Shown: positions 1 to 7,670, numbered from the stretch's first letter. The stretch is DNA of 12,185 nucleotides from Tannerella sp. (GCA_031272655.1 JAISTJ010000139.1:1-12185), one strand, 5' to 3'. Program-made: numbers and translations. Notes: generated by a model from the sequence alone, not told the origin.

Positions 1-2328
1 TTTGCGCCAAATAAGGTCGGGGTTGTGCTTGTGGTTGAAATCCACGAAGCGTCGCATCGATTCGAAGCTTTGGGCAATGATTTCCTTGTCGTTATAATTA
101 AGATAGACGTGCCATGGTATGACAATACCTGCGTCAGCCCATCCGGGCGCTCCGTAGAGGTCGCGCCAAATGCCGTCATGCGGGGCGATGTTGGTGAACC
201 GCCCGTCGGGGTGCTGCGAATCGCGTATGTCGCGTTCCCACTTCGTATAGAAGCCTGCCATGTCTAAGTTATAGGCGGCAGTTTGCGAGAACACTTGCGC
301 GTCTGCCATCCAGCCTTCGCGCTCGTCGCGCTGCGGACAGTCGGTAGGGATAGAAATCAAATTGCCCCAAAGCGTCCAGCGCACATTCGACCACAGCTGG
401 TTTAGCGACTTGTCCGAACATGTGAAATCGCTGACCACAGGCGATGAAGACGCTACCACAATGCCTGTCAGATCGCTTGCCTGTGGCTCGCGGGTCAGTC
501 CTTCAACCTCAACAAACCTGAAGCCGTGATAAGTGAATCGCGGCTCGTATGTTACGGACGGCTCGTCGGCAGGTATATAGAGGTCTATCTGCTTGGCGCC
601 GCGCAGGTTGTCGGTGTAGAGCGTGCCGTCGTCGTAGAGGTATTCGCCGTAGCGGAAACGAAGCGGGCAGCCCGGATTGTACTTCAAAGACAGCCGCGCC
701 CAGCCCGGCATGTTTTGGCCTATATCAAAGATATACTTGTTGTTACCGACCTTGTGGACGGATATAGCTTTGATTTCCTTGATCACTGCTATCGGCTCGT
801 TAAGCTGTGCGGTGAGATTCCACTTTTCATCGGGGTAAACCGAAACACTGCGCCATGCAGCGTCGTTGTAGCCAGCTTTATCCCATCCTTTTTGTTCGTA
901 TGAAGCGTCGTAAACCTCGCCTATGAAGTTCGACGCCTCGCGAACAGGTCCCTGCTGCCAAATCTTCCATGTGCCGTCGGTGCCGGTTATCTCTTGTGAG
1001 CCATCTTCGTAATTTACAAGCAGTTGCCCGATAAATTTACGGAAATAGCCGTATCTGCCTCGGTTAGGATAAGCCCAGCGTGCGCCTGCAAACCACCCGT
1101 CGGCGAGCATTGCGCCAAGTGCATTTTTGCCTTCCGTCAGCAAGTCGGTTACCTCAAAAGTCTGATACTGTAAATGGCTGTCGTATTCGGTATATTCGGG
1201 TGCAAGCTTCTGATTACCAACCTTTTTCCCATTGATATAAGCTTCATAAAGACCTTGTGCGGTCGTTGTCCAAAAAGCGTTTTTGATTTTTTTACCGATA
1301 GTGATTTCCTTTCTCAGCAGCGGCGAGGGTGGGATAACATCGGTGTAATTCTTTTTATCTGAGGGTTTTATGTGGCCGTCGGTAATCCATCTCTGTTCCC
1401 ATTTCCAGTCGAGCGTAGTTGTGTCGGAAACCTGTACAGGGGCGTTCAGCGCGATGTTTTCCGCTTTATTCAAAACTTCAAACTCGGCTATCCCGTATTC
1501 GTATTTCTTCGGCTCGTTTTCGCGATTGCGCCCGCGCTCAACAATGACAGGGGGTAATTTGCTGATAGTCAGCCTGATATATCGTGCAAAAACAGGAGAG
1601 CCGAGTTTCTTGTAATAAAATTCGGCTGACTGCACGGTTACGTCTTTTTGCGTCTCGTCGGCTATCGTCCGCGCGTTGCTGAAATCGGCATTGTCAGCGG
1701 TTTCGATTGTGAAACGTAGCGGAAACGACTTCTCCCTGCCTTTTAGCGGATAAATTTTGACCGCCTCGAACGACTTGCTGCCGCCAAGGTCAATGATGAC
1801 TGTTTTTTGCACATTATCAGCTGTTTCCTGTACGGAACGATAGCCAACAGGCTGATAATATTGATCTTCGGGCTGTACGGGCGTCGTTTTCTCGCCTATC
1901 CATACGCCTTTCCAGTCGGATGCAGTGAGCGGCCCGACAAGGAAACGGGCTACCGGACTCCATTCCGAAGCCTTGCCTTTCTCGTCCCAAACCTGCACTT
2001 TCCAGTAGTATAAAGTGTTGGTTTTCAGGGTATTACCTGCATAATAAATCTGGTTTGTCGCATTGCTTTTGATTTTGCGGCTGTCCCAAGCGTCTGCTTT
2101 GTTGTTTTCAAGCGCCGTGGCGTCGGTCGAAACTAAAATGCGGTAGGCAGTCTGCTTGGCGTTTGCCACTTCAGATGTGAGTTCCCAGCTCAGTCGCGGC
2201 TTTGCAATGTCTATGCCGAGAGGGTCTTTCATATACTCGCAGCGGAGATTCCCGATCTGCAGCGTTTGTCCGAAAATGCCTGCCACGGATGCAACCAGCA
2301 GGCTTAATGTGATAATTAACTGTCTCAT
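1..2328 (-). CDS. GH78 alpha-L-rhamnosidase, secreted, multidomain (3' end cut by window edge)
   Basis: This gene is open without a stop from ATG at 2328 to the left edge: 776 codons, C-terminus missing. The product should release terminal alpha-L-rhamnose from plant glycans, glycosides or pectin side chains, in the periplasm or outside. Residues 1-20 are a signal peptide with no lipobox. Residues 22-135 resemble the N-terminal Ig-like domain of GH78. WKGVWIG (139-145) starts the Bac_rhamnosid_N domain, which is interrupted by a discoidin-like insertion (about 147-335) and resumes at PSPLLRKE, reaching about 515. A beta-sandwich (about 520-630, with FDIGQNMPGWARL) follows. The six-hairpin catalytic domain starts near 635 and carries the family motif DCPQRDER at 663-670, which contains acidic residues implicated in catalysis in GH78; W673 and D676 also match. 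The C-terminal half of the catalytic domain, with the other catalytic acid, lies outside the window. The gene starts 10 bp after the upstream rhamnosidase-like gene and is probably cotranscribed with it. Its leader is A/T-rich with no Shine-Dalgarno. Family assignment is firm; substrate is unknown. Confidence 0.93.
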   Translation of the reverse strand, partial: MRQLIITLSLLVASVAGIFGQTLQIGNLRCEYMKDPLGIDIAKPRLSWELTSEVANAKQTAYRILVSTDATALENNKADAWDSRKIKSNATNQIYYAGNTLKTNTLYYWKVQVWDEKGKASEWSPVARFLVGPLTASDWKGVWIGEKTTPVQPEDQYYQPVGYRSVQETADNVQKTVIIDLGGSKSFEAVKIYPLKGREKSFPLRFTIETADNADFSNARTIADETQKDVTVQSAEFYYKKLGSPVFARYIRLTISKLPPVIVERGRNRENEPKKYEYGIAEFEVLNKAENIALNAPVQVSDTTTLDWKWEQRWITDGHIKPSDKKNYTDVIPPSPLLRKEITIGKKIKNAFWTTTAQGLYEAYINGKKVGNQKLAPEYTEYDSHLQYQTFEVTDLLTEGKNALGAMLADGWFAGARWAYPNRGRYGYFRKFIGQLLVNYEDGSQEITGTDGTWKIWQQGPVREASNFIGEVYDASYEQKGWDKAGYNDAAWRSVSVYPDEKWNLTAQLNEPIAVIKEIKAISVHKVGNNKYIFDIGQNMPGWARLSLKYNPGCPLRFRYGEYLYDDGTLYTDNLRGAKQIDLYIPADEPSVTYEPRFTYHGFRFVEVEGLTREPQASDLTGIVVASSSPVVSDFTCSDKSLNQLWSNVRWTLWGNLISIPTDCPQRDEREGWMADAQVFSQTAAYNLDMAGFYTKWERDIRDSQHPDGRFTNIAPHDGIWRDLYGAPGWADAGIVIPWHVYLNYNDKEIIAQSFESMRRFVDFNHKHNPDLIWRK

Positions 2329-2338
2329 AGTAAATATA

Positions 2339-4846
2339 TTAATTAAAAAAAATTCCACTTAAAGCGGCATTCATGCCTCGTACCTGATTAATACGTATTC
2401 TGACCGAGCGGTCGAACGTAAATGTCAGATACTTACCGTTTTCGTAATTGCGTACCATCGTTACCGGCATCAGCAGCTTGCGATTAGCGAGGTCGAAAAC
2501 CTCTATCGCAGACCGTCGTCCGTCGCGCTCCCAATCAACGAAGTACAGGGAAAGCCGGTACGTCCGGTTGCTTTTGCATTGAATATCAACGGTCATAGTC
2601 TGGTAGCAGGGGCTTGGATCGCGGGTTGTAACGGCTCCGAGACTGCGCGATTTGCTGTCGGAAGGCGACAGCAGGGCGCGTTCATCGTCGGATGCGTCCG
2701 TCCAGTGTACATGCCTTGAGTTTTGCCAGACTACATCGTCGTTTTTGGAGAAGTTTACGGACGAAATAAAGTCCGGTAAATCAACGCGGTGCACGAGACT
2801 GTCATCGTAATTGCATAACAGATAGCCTTTTGCGCCATATTTGCCGATCCATGCGCCGCGTGTAACCGTATCTTCGGCCACAGTTTGCATTAGTTCATAT
2901 ATAAACGGCTCTTTTTCAACAGGTTGAAGCTCTTCGGATGAATACTCGACTTTGATTTTGTGTTTTCCTGCCGGAATATCCCGAAAATAGATAAAATCGG
3001 CGTCCTGATCGTTCCAATCAGTGTTTTCCCCGTCAATAAACATTTTTGAAATGGTTTTTCCCGCCAATGGCGCGGCAAAAACGGCATTAGCGCCATCGGG
3101 AACGGTCAGCGAGCCTTCTCCTGTTTCGAGATTGTAATCGAAAGCGATGGCGCCGAGTGGGGTAGGGGTCTTGCCTTTGACCCACGTAACAAGCTGTGAC
3201 AGATGGGGTTTGACAATGAAATTTTTGAAACCCGGCGAAAGAGGTTTGACGCCAAGAATCTCTTCGCTCAGCCACTTGGTAACGCCGGCGCTCCAAGGGT
3301 GCGTGAGGCTTGTGTAGCCGCACTGGTTGTTGATGGGTGCATCGTTTGGCCGCGAAATATCGTTCCATGACGGGCGGAACACTTCAAAAAATGTAGTGCC
3401 GCCGTAACGCACTTGCCCGCCCCAACAGTCGTCTATCGTAGTGAGCGCTTCGTTGTAACGGTTCAGTCGCGCTAATGATTGAATGATAAAGTATTGATTA
3501 AAAGGCGAATACGATAATCGTTGCTGCCGGTCTGACAATGTGTTTTGCCATAAAAAATCTTTCTCTTTCTCGTTAAGAAAGTCAGCGTTGATGGCGTCAG
3601 CAGCGGCATGAACGCCGAATGTGCGCAAACTCTTGTTTTCTGCTCTAAGCGACGCCGTTTTTTCGTTCGCGTACATTAAATATTTATCCGCAAGGTCATA
3701 GTAGCCTGCGTTGAAAAATGCTTTGCCGCACTCGTTCCAAGCCCTGATGCAAAGCATCTTGTAAGCATTTTGAACCTCCGCGCAGTCCGGTTTTTCAAAG
3801 CCTGCGCCAAGACGTTCGTCCCAACCGTAAAAGTTCATCGCAGGAAGGTTATCATAGTGATTATAAGCCGTTTCGAGTTTGTTGCATAGATTATCTTTCA
3901 TCTCGTCAAAAAGCGCCTTGTCGCCTGTGTAAGAGTAATAATCCGTGAGACTGAGCGTCCAGTAAAGGCTGTACGACACTATGCCGTTGAATTGGGTAGA
4001 GGTGTGGCGGAGATTGGTTTTGATGAAGTCATAATTGCCGAAAGCTACTAATGATGCGGCTTGTGAGGGGTGAGCGTCGCCTGTCCATGAGATACGGTCG
4101 CTGCGTTCCATCAGGATAGCTCCGAAATAATCGTGCAAAAGGTTGAGTTTTACATCGTAAGCTCCTGTGTACCAGATTCTTGACAGCGTTGTATCGCTAC
4201 ATTCAAAACTGCCTTCATAATTTATGGGTTTTATCTGGCAAACAAGCCGAATGTTATGTAATGATGCGGGTTTATCCAACTTTTTTATGTGAATCCATGC
4301 GAACCGCACGCCTTCATACAGTTCTTTATTCAGTTCAAGGCGATAGGAATGACCGTATTTTGCGGGCGTTGCAGTTTTGACAGGGTGCTCTGCGCCTGCA
4401 TTGAACACGGCAGGCTCGTTGAACTCACTGATACTCATCTCTATATCGCCTTCAAAATCTTCGGACTCAAATTCAAACCATGCTGCATTGACCTGCCCGA
4501 AATCGAACATCAGGTTACACTCGCCTTTAACGGACAGATTCGCCGGATTTTTGAAGTTGATATTTCCGGGAATGTCGGCTGTAACGCTGACAGGTGGTAT
4601 TGTGTAGATTTCCAAACTGTCGTCGGCTTGCGGATTGCTCCACCTGTACGCAACTAACGGATCAGGCGAATAAGCAACTTTTTCTCCTGAAAATGAGCCG
4701 TTTATAGTTCTATATGGCTCATTAACCTCTGATTTTAAATTTGTTGTGCAGCCGGACAAACAAAGCAACGAAGCTATTGTCAGCGTTGCCGCCGACAATT
4801 TAACGAATACAAGGGCGCCTGTCCGGCATTCTTTTTCTTTTGACAT
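2339..4846 (-). CDS. GH78-like rhamnosidase family lipoprotein with C-terminal binding-like domain
   Basis: This 835-residue protein has a type II signal peptide with lipobox LSGC, so lipidation is expected at C33. I see no clear acidic surface-export motif after the cysteine, so periplasmic or surface location is open. Residues about 60-205 match the beta-sandwich before the GH78 catalytic domain (FDFGQVNAAW at 114-123). The Ig-like and Bac_rhamnosid_N domains of full-size members are absent. Residues about 212-545 are the six-hairpin domain, with WTGDA at 254-258, GGTTFFE at 482-488 (near the usual GATTxWE glutamate), HPWSAG at 516-521 and LGVKPLSPGF at 531-540. The usual DCPQRDER motif is changed to ILMERSDR (244-251): the first Asp is lost and the Glu is an Asp. 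Residues about 655-835 form an extra domain like the galactose-binding-type module at the end of many Bacteroidetes glycosidases. It leads a two-gene operon with the downstream rhamnosidase. The fold family is clear; rhamnosidase activity is inference, and another sugar or weak activity is possible. Confidence 0.85.
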   Translation of the reverse strand: MSKEKECRTGALVFVKLSAATLTIASLLCLSGCTTNLKSEVNEPYRTINGSFSGEKVAYSPDPLVAYRWSNPQADDSLEIYTIPPVSVTADIPGNINFKNPANLSVKGECNLMFDFGQVNAAWFEFESEDFEGDIEMSISEFNEPAVFNAGAEHPVKTATPAKYGHSYRLELNKELYEGVRFAWIHIKKLDKPASLHNIRLVCQIKPINYEGSFECSDTTLSRIWYTGAYDVKLNLLHDYFGAILMERSDRISWTGDAHPSQAASLVAFGNYDFIKTNLRHTSTQFNGIVSYSLYWTLSLTDYYSYTGDKALFDEMKDNLCNKLETAYNHYDNLPAMNFYGWDERLGAGFEKPDCAEVQNAYKMLCIRAWNECGKAFFNAGYYDLADKYLMYANEKTASLRAENKSLRTFGVHAAADAINADFLNEKEKDFLWQNTLSDRQQRLSYSPFNQYFIIQSLARLNRYNEALTTIDDCWGGQVRYGGTTFFEVFRPSWNDISRPNDAPINNQCGYTSLTHPWSAGVTKWLSEEILGVKPLSPGFKNFIVKPHLSQLVTWVKGKTPTPLGAIAFDYNLETGEGSLTVPDGANAVFAAPLAGKTISKMFIDGENTDWNDQDADFIYFRDIPAGKHKIKVEYSSEELQPVEKEPFIYELMQTVAEDTVTRGAWIGKYGAKGYLLCNYDDSLVHRVDLPDFISSVNFSKNDDVVWQNSRHVHWTDASDDERALLSPSDSKSRSLGAVTTRDPSPCYQTMTVDIQCKSNRTYRLSLYFVDWERDGRRSAIEVFDLANRKLLMPVTMVRNYENGKYLTFTFDRSVRIRINQVRGMNAALSGIFFN

Positions 4847-4856
4847 TATAAAAATG

Positions 4857-4943
4857 TAGGTTTACAAGGGCAAAAGTACAATTTTTAATTTAGAATTTCA
4901 AAAAATCTTGTAAAATTTGCGTTCTTTTGCCCTTGTAAATCTA
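4857..4943. repeat. Inverted repeat, 20-bp arms (19/20 match), over the rhamnosidase promoter
   Basis: The arms are 4857-4876 and 4924-4943. Their inner 16 bp are a perfect match (TTTACAAGGGCAAAAG at 4861-4876 against CTTTTGCCCTTGTAAA at 4924-4939), and three of the four outer positions also pair. The spacer is 47 bp and A/T-rich. The left arm covers most of the -7 element and the predicted start site; the -33 element lies in the spacer. There is no T-run like that of an intrinsic terminator next to either arm. Possible roles are a two-site operator, an invertible promoter segment, or a long-loop RNA structure. Confidence 0.8.
4871..4902 (-). promoter_or_regulatory. Bacteroidales-type promoter of the rhamnosidase operon
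   Basis: Read on the minus strand, TTTG at 4902-4899 is followed after 20 bp by TACTTTTG at 4878-4871. This fits the Bacteroidetes housekeeping consensus (TTTG, 19-21 bp, TAnnTTTG) exactly. Transcription would start near 4864 and give a leader of about 17 nt before the ATG at 4846. The -7 element overlaps one arm of a long inverted repeat, which suggests control at this site. The promoter separates the rhamnosidase operon from the receptor gene upstream. Confidence 0.75.
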
Positions 4944-4959
4944 TCTATTCCTTTGATTG

Positions 4960-7011
4960 TCAATACTTATAGCTGATGCCGCCAATCAACCAGAAGCCGG
5001 CTTGGGGTACGTTTCCTGCGTCAAAATAATACGTGTCATATATATTGTTGATATTCAAGTTGAAAGCGATATGGCGCAGTTCGTATTGCAGTTTCAGGTC
5101 AAGGGTAGAGAAAGCGGGATACGGAACAAGCCCCATGTCGGTTGAGCCTTCGTAGAGGCGGAACTCGCCCATACGCTTCTGGTAACGGAAGTTCCAACTT
5201 GCAGTCAAGTTATTGAGAATGCTGTGATTGAGCGTAGCGGTAAGTTTATCTCGCAGATAGTTAAGCGTATAACGCGATTCCAAGCCTTTGGTATCGCAGT
5301 CCTGGTTCTGGCGGGAGTAACTGACGCTCAGGGTTTGGAGTTTCAGGTTCCAGCGTAAGGGGTTCAAAGTTCCATGGTTTCCGGTTTGGAAGTTGAGGGT
5401 TGCGCGGGCTTCAAGTCCCTGTTTGTCAACCTCTGTATGGTTCCATGACGCCCATTTTGTTTCTCCCGGCTCTCGCACCCAGTCAATCATATTGCGCCCG
5501 TACATTATATAACCGGTCAGGGAGAGGTCAAGGATGCCTTTGCGGTAAGCGAGGGCAAGGTCGAACGATTCGGAGCGTTCGGGTTGGAGGCTTTCGTTGG
5601 CGTTATGCGTCTCGGTAGTATAAAAGAGGTCGGTGAAGGTAGGCAGGCGCGATGAGCGGCTCCAAGTAGCGTTCAGTTTCAGCGGTTCGGCGGGGCGGTA
5701 TGCGACGCTTGCCGAGGGATAGAAGCGCAGGTGGTCGCCCTGCAGCGTGTTGTAGTTGGCGAGCAAGCCGGCGGAGAAGGTAAAGCGCCGGAGGTTGAGC
5801 GTATGTTCTATGACGCCGTTAGTCTGCGTGCGGCTGTCGTAAACAGTATAATGTCCGTGCGGCTGTGCGAGCGGCTTGCCGAGTTTGCTGCTAAGGATGT
5901 CTTCGCGCCGTACCTCGCCGCCGAAATGCGTATCGCCAAGCGGCGATGAATAGCGGAACATCAGGTTGGCGCCCAGTACGTCTCCGCGATGATAGTTGCG
6001 CCCTGTATCGGTGTTTTTTATCAGGTCGAATTGGTCATAATGGCGCGAGAACGAAATCTGGGGCACGAACTTGAGTCTGCCTCTACCGAAGAGGCCGTTG
6101 ACTGCCCCAACGAACTCGGAAGTGCGCTCGTACTGATTGGGATAGAGGGCTGAATAAAAGGTATTTGCGCCATAAGACTTGTTATTGTAGCCTGCGAGCA
6201 GGTCTATGCGCGAGGCGTCGCCCGGATGAAGCCTCGTTTGCCACAGAGCGTTGAAGATACGGTAGTCGCTGTTGTCGGTAGCGCCGTCGGAGTGTCGGAA
6301 GGATGCCGAGAGGCTGTTGGTGGAAGCGCCCATCGCCGTTGCGCCACGCATTTCGACGCCTGTAAGGTTGTACATCCCGCCTTCCAAAGAGGCAGTAACC
6401 TTTTCATTTACAGTCTTTTTAGTAACGATATTGATACCGCCCGAAAAAGCGTTCGAGCCGAAAACGAGAGCGGACGGACCGTGAAGGATTTCAATGCGCT
6501 CAATATCAGAAAGATTGATGGGGAAGTCGAAACTGTAGTGTCCTGTGTGTGGATTAGAGAGGTTTACACCGTTAAGTAAAATTGCTGTCTGGTCGGCCGA
6601 GCCGCCGCGGATAGAGACGTCTGCCTGCACGCCGTGCCCTCCTCGCTGCACTACGTCAATGCTTGCCGCATAGACGAGCAGGTCTTCGATGCTTTGGACG
6701 GGCGCTCGCTGAATCTCGTCGCGTGTAATGACGGTAACAATCTTGGCAGTCTGGCTCAAAGGCGTCTCCGTGCGCGAGGCTGTAACGGTAACCTCTTCGA
6801 GTTCAAGTTCCTGCATCTGCTCTACGGTATGCTGCTGCGGGGATGAAGCAATGGTCTGTGAGACAGCTTTCTGGTGCGACAGCGCGACGGTGAACGCCGT
6901 CAGGACGCCGATAGTGATGCTCTTGTGCATACTGTTGAATGCGCCGTATGCCTTGCGCGTCAATTGCCGGAACCGGTAAGCACGGTTCTGTAAAAAAAGT
7001 TTTCTGTTCAT
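4960..7011 (-). CDS. TonB-dependent outer-membrane receptor, BtuB/CirA type
   Basis: This 683-residue protein should bind a scarce ligand at the outer membrane and import it with energy from TonB-ExbBD. A TonB-box-like stretch, EEVTVTA, is at 72-78. The plug domain (about 80-200) has the usual SIRGGSADQTAILLNGV and GPSALVFGSNAFSGGINIVTKK-type signatures. The rest is a beta-barrel ending in aromatic tyrosine (SYKY). At 683 residues it is the size of vitamin B12 or siderophore receptors, much shorter than SusC proteins, and no SusD gene adjoins it. The chosen start gives a 27-residue arginine/lysine-rich extension before the hydrophobic signal segment (about 31-45). A start at M28 (6930) would give a plain signal peptide, but the extension resembles that of other Bacteroidales receptors, so I keep the longer form. 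The 64 bp before the gene are too short for a cobalamin riboswitch, so the ligand is not revealed. The gene is divergent from the sigma-factor gene and has its own promoter region. Confidence 0.9.
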   Translation of the reverse strand: MNRKLFLQNRAYRFRQLTRKAYGAFNSMHKSITIGVLTAFTVALSHQKAVSQTIASSPQQHTVEQMQELELEEVTVTASRTETPLSQTAKIVTVITRDEIQRAPVQSIEDLLVYAASIDVVQRGGHGVQADVSIRGGSADQTAILLNGVNLSNPHTGHYSFDFPINLSDIERIEILHGPSALVFGSNAFSGGINIVTKKTVNEKVTASLEGGMYNLTGVEMRGATAMGASTNSLSASFRHSDGATDNSDYRIFNALWQTRLHPGDASRIDLLAGYNNKSYGANTFYSALYPNQYERTSEFVGAVNGLFGRGRLKFVPQISFSRHYDQFDLIKNTDTGRNYHRGDVLGANLMFRYSSPLGDTHFGGEVRREDILSSKLGKPLAQPHGHYTVYDSRTQTNGVIEHTLNLRRFTFSAGLLANYNTLQGDHLRFYPSASVAYRPAEPLKLNATWSRSSRLPTFTDLFYTTETHNANESLQPERSESFDLALAYRKGILDLSLTGYIMYGRNMIDWVREPGETKWASWNHTEVDKQGLEARATLNFQTGNHGTLNPLRWNLKLQTLSVSYSRQNQDCDTKGLESRYTLNYLRDKLTATLNHSILNNLTASWNFRYQKRMGEFRLYEGSTDMGLVPYPAFSTLDLKLQYELRHIAFNLNINNIYDTYYFDAGNVPQAGFWLIGGISYKY

Positions 7012-7041
7012 AAAATCAAATATTTAATTAAAAATCGGGTG

Positions 7042-7049
7042 CAAAGATA
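7042..7049 (-). promoter_or_regulatory. Probable -7 element for the TonB-dependent receptor gene
   Basis: On the minus strand, 7049-7042 reads TATCTTTG, a match to TAnnTTTG. A start near 7035 would leave a leader of about 24 nt before the ATG at 7011. No good TTTG -33 element is found 19-21 bp upstream, so the promoter may be weak or activator-dependent. Confidence 0.5.
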
Positions 7050-7070
7050 AGAAAAATAAAAAAAAAGATT

Positions 7071-7078
7071 TATCTTTG
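7071..7078 (+). promoter_or_regulatory. Probable -7 element for the sigma-factor operon
   Basis: TATCTTTG matches TAnnTTTG. Transcription would start near 7085, about 21 nt before the ATG at 7106. There is no TTTG at the -33 position; that region is occupied by the opposing -7 element. This supports the ATG at 7106 over the in-frame TTG at 7076, which lies inside the -7 element. Confidence 0.5.
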
Positions 7079-7105
7079 CGGGCGGAAATTCAACCGATTA
7101 TCAGA

Positions 7106-7657
7106 ATGCAGCAGTTTAACGAAGAAGAATTGATGATACAGTTGCGCGACCCGTCGAAGCAACGGGATGCGTTCACCCGTGTCGTAAATCTTTTCAGCGA
7201 AAAACTTTATTGGCAAATTCGCAAGATGGTGCTTGACCACGAAGACGCCAATGATATTCTGCAAAATACTTTTCTTAAAGCGTGGACAAACCTTGACGGT
7301 TTCCGCGGCGAATCGAAAATTTCCACATGGATGCACAAAATCGCTGTTAATGAGTGTATTACATTCCTTAACAAACAACGTTCCATGAATAATGTTCCTC
7401 TTGATGATACCGATGTGTATCTTCTCGACACTCTCAGGGCAGACGACTATTTTGACGGCGACGAGCTTGATATGAAACTGCAAAAAGCGGTACTCAGCTT
7501 GCCTGAAAAACAGCGTATTGTCTTCAATATGAAGTATTACGACGATATGAAATATGAAGACATGTCGGAGGTTCTCGGCACCTCCGTAGGCGCTCTGAAA
7601 GCTTCTTACCATCATGCAGTAAAAAAAATCGAAGCATTTTTAACTGATGATATTTAA
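7106..7657 (+). CDS. ECF-type sigma-70 family RNA polymerase sigma factor
   Basis: This 183-residue protein directs RNA polymerase to a specific promoter set, probably in response to an envelope signal. Sigma region 2 spans about 25-92, with the core-binding stretch DANDILQNTFLKAW (47-60) and the -10-recognition segment around STWMHKIAVNECI (73-85). A variable linker (about 93-122) leads to sigma region 4 (about 124-178), including SLPEKQR (131-137) and a helix-turn-helix at about 150-175. There is no region 1 or 3, as expected for an ECF factor. The open frame extends upstream to a TTG at 7076, but that codon is within the -7 element, so ATG 7106 is chosen; M10 (7133) is a less likely alternative. 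The next genes encode a small membrane protein and a Spy/CpxP-like secreted protein, a setting common for sigma factors controlled across the inner membrane. Family is certain; the signal and regulon are unknown. Confidence 0.92.
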   Translation: MQQFNEEELMIQLRDPSKQRDAFTRVVNLFSEKLYWQIRKMVLDHEDANDILQNTFLKAWTNLDGFRGESKISTWMHKIAVNECITFLNKQRSMNNVPLDDTDVYLLDTLRADDYFDGDELDMKLQKAVLSLPEKQRIVFNMKYYDDMKYEDMSEVLGTSVGALKASYHHAVKKIEAFLTDDI

Positions 7658-7670
7658 ACCATTTGACAAA

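Larger units (their letters stand above)
7041..7079. repeat. Perfect 10-bp inverted repeat in the divergent promoter region
   Basis: GCAAAGATAA at 7041-7050 is repeated inverted as TTATCTTTGC at 7070-7079, with a 19-bp A-rich spacer. Each arm holds a TAnnTTTG -7 element pointing outward. The symmetry may simply reflect two back-to-back promoters, or it may be a regulator site. Confidence 0.7.

Noticed and set aside
526..903. Plus-strand open frame of 125 residues at the left end
   Set aside because: It lies wholly inside the minus-strand rhamnosidase gene, which has clear GH78 motifs across this stretch.
4857..4943. Intrinsic terminator for the receptor gene formed by the inverted repeat
   Set aside because: The 47-nt loop is too long, no T-run follows the second arm, and the arm overlaps a consensus promoter.
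1..7011. Classical polysaccharide utilization locus
   Set aside because: No SusD-like gene is present and the receptor is a short BtuB-type protein, not SusC. A pair could still exist beyond the left edge.
7012..7075. Possible cobalamin riboswitch ahead of the BtuB-type receptor
   Set aside because: Only about 24 nt of leader follow the predicted start site and no B12-box-like sequence is present.
7076..7105. TTG start of the sigma-factor gene at 7076
   Set aside because: The codon lies in the -7 element and would be upstream of the expected transcription start; ATG 7106 fits better.
7070..7615. A 181-residue open frame opposite the sigma-factor gene
   Set aside because: The plus strand encodes an unmistakable ECF sigma factor; the minus frame shows no family features.
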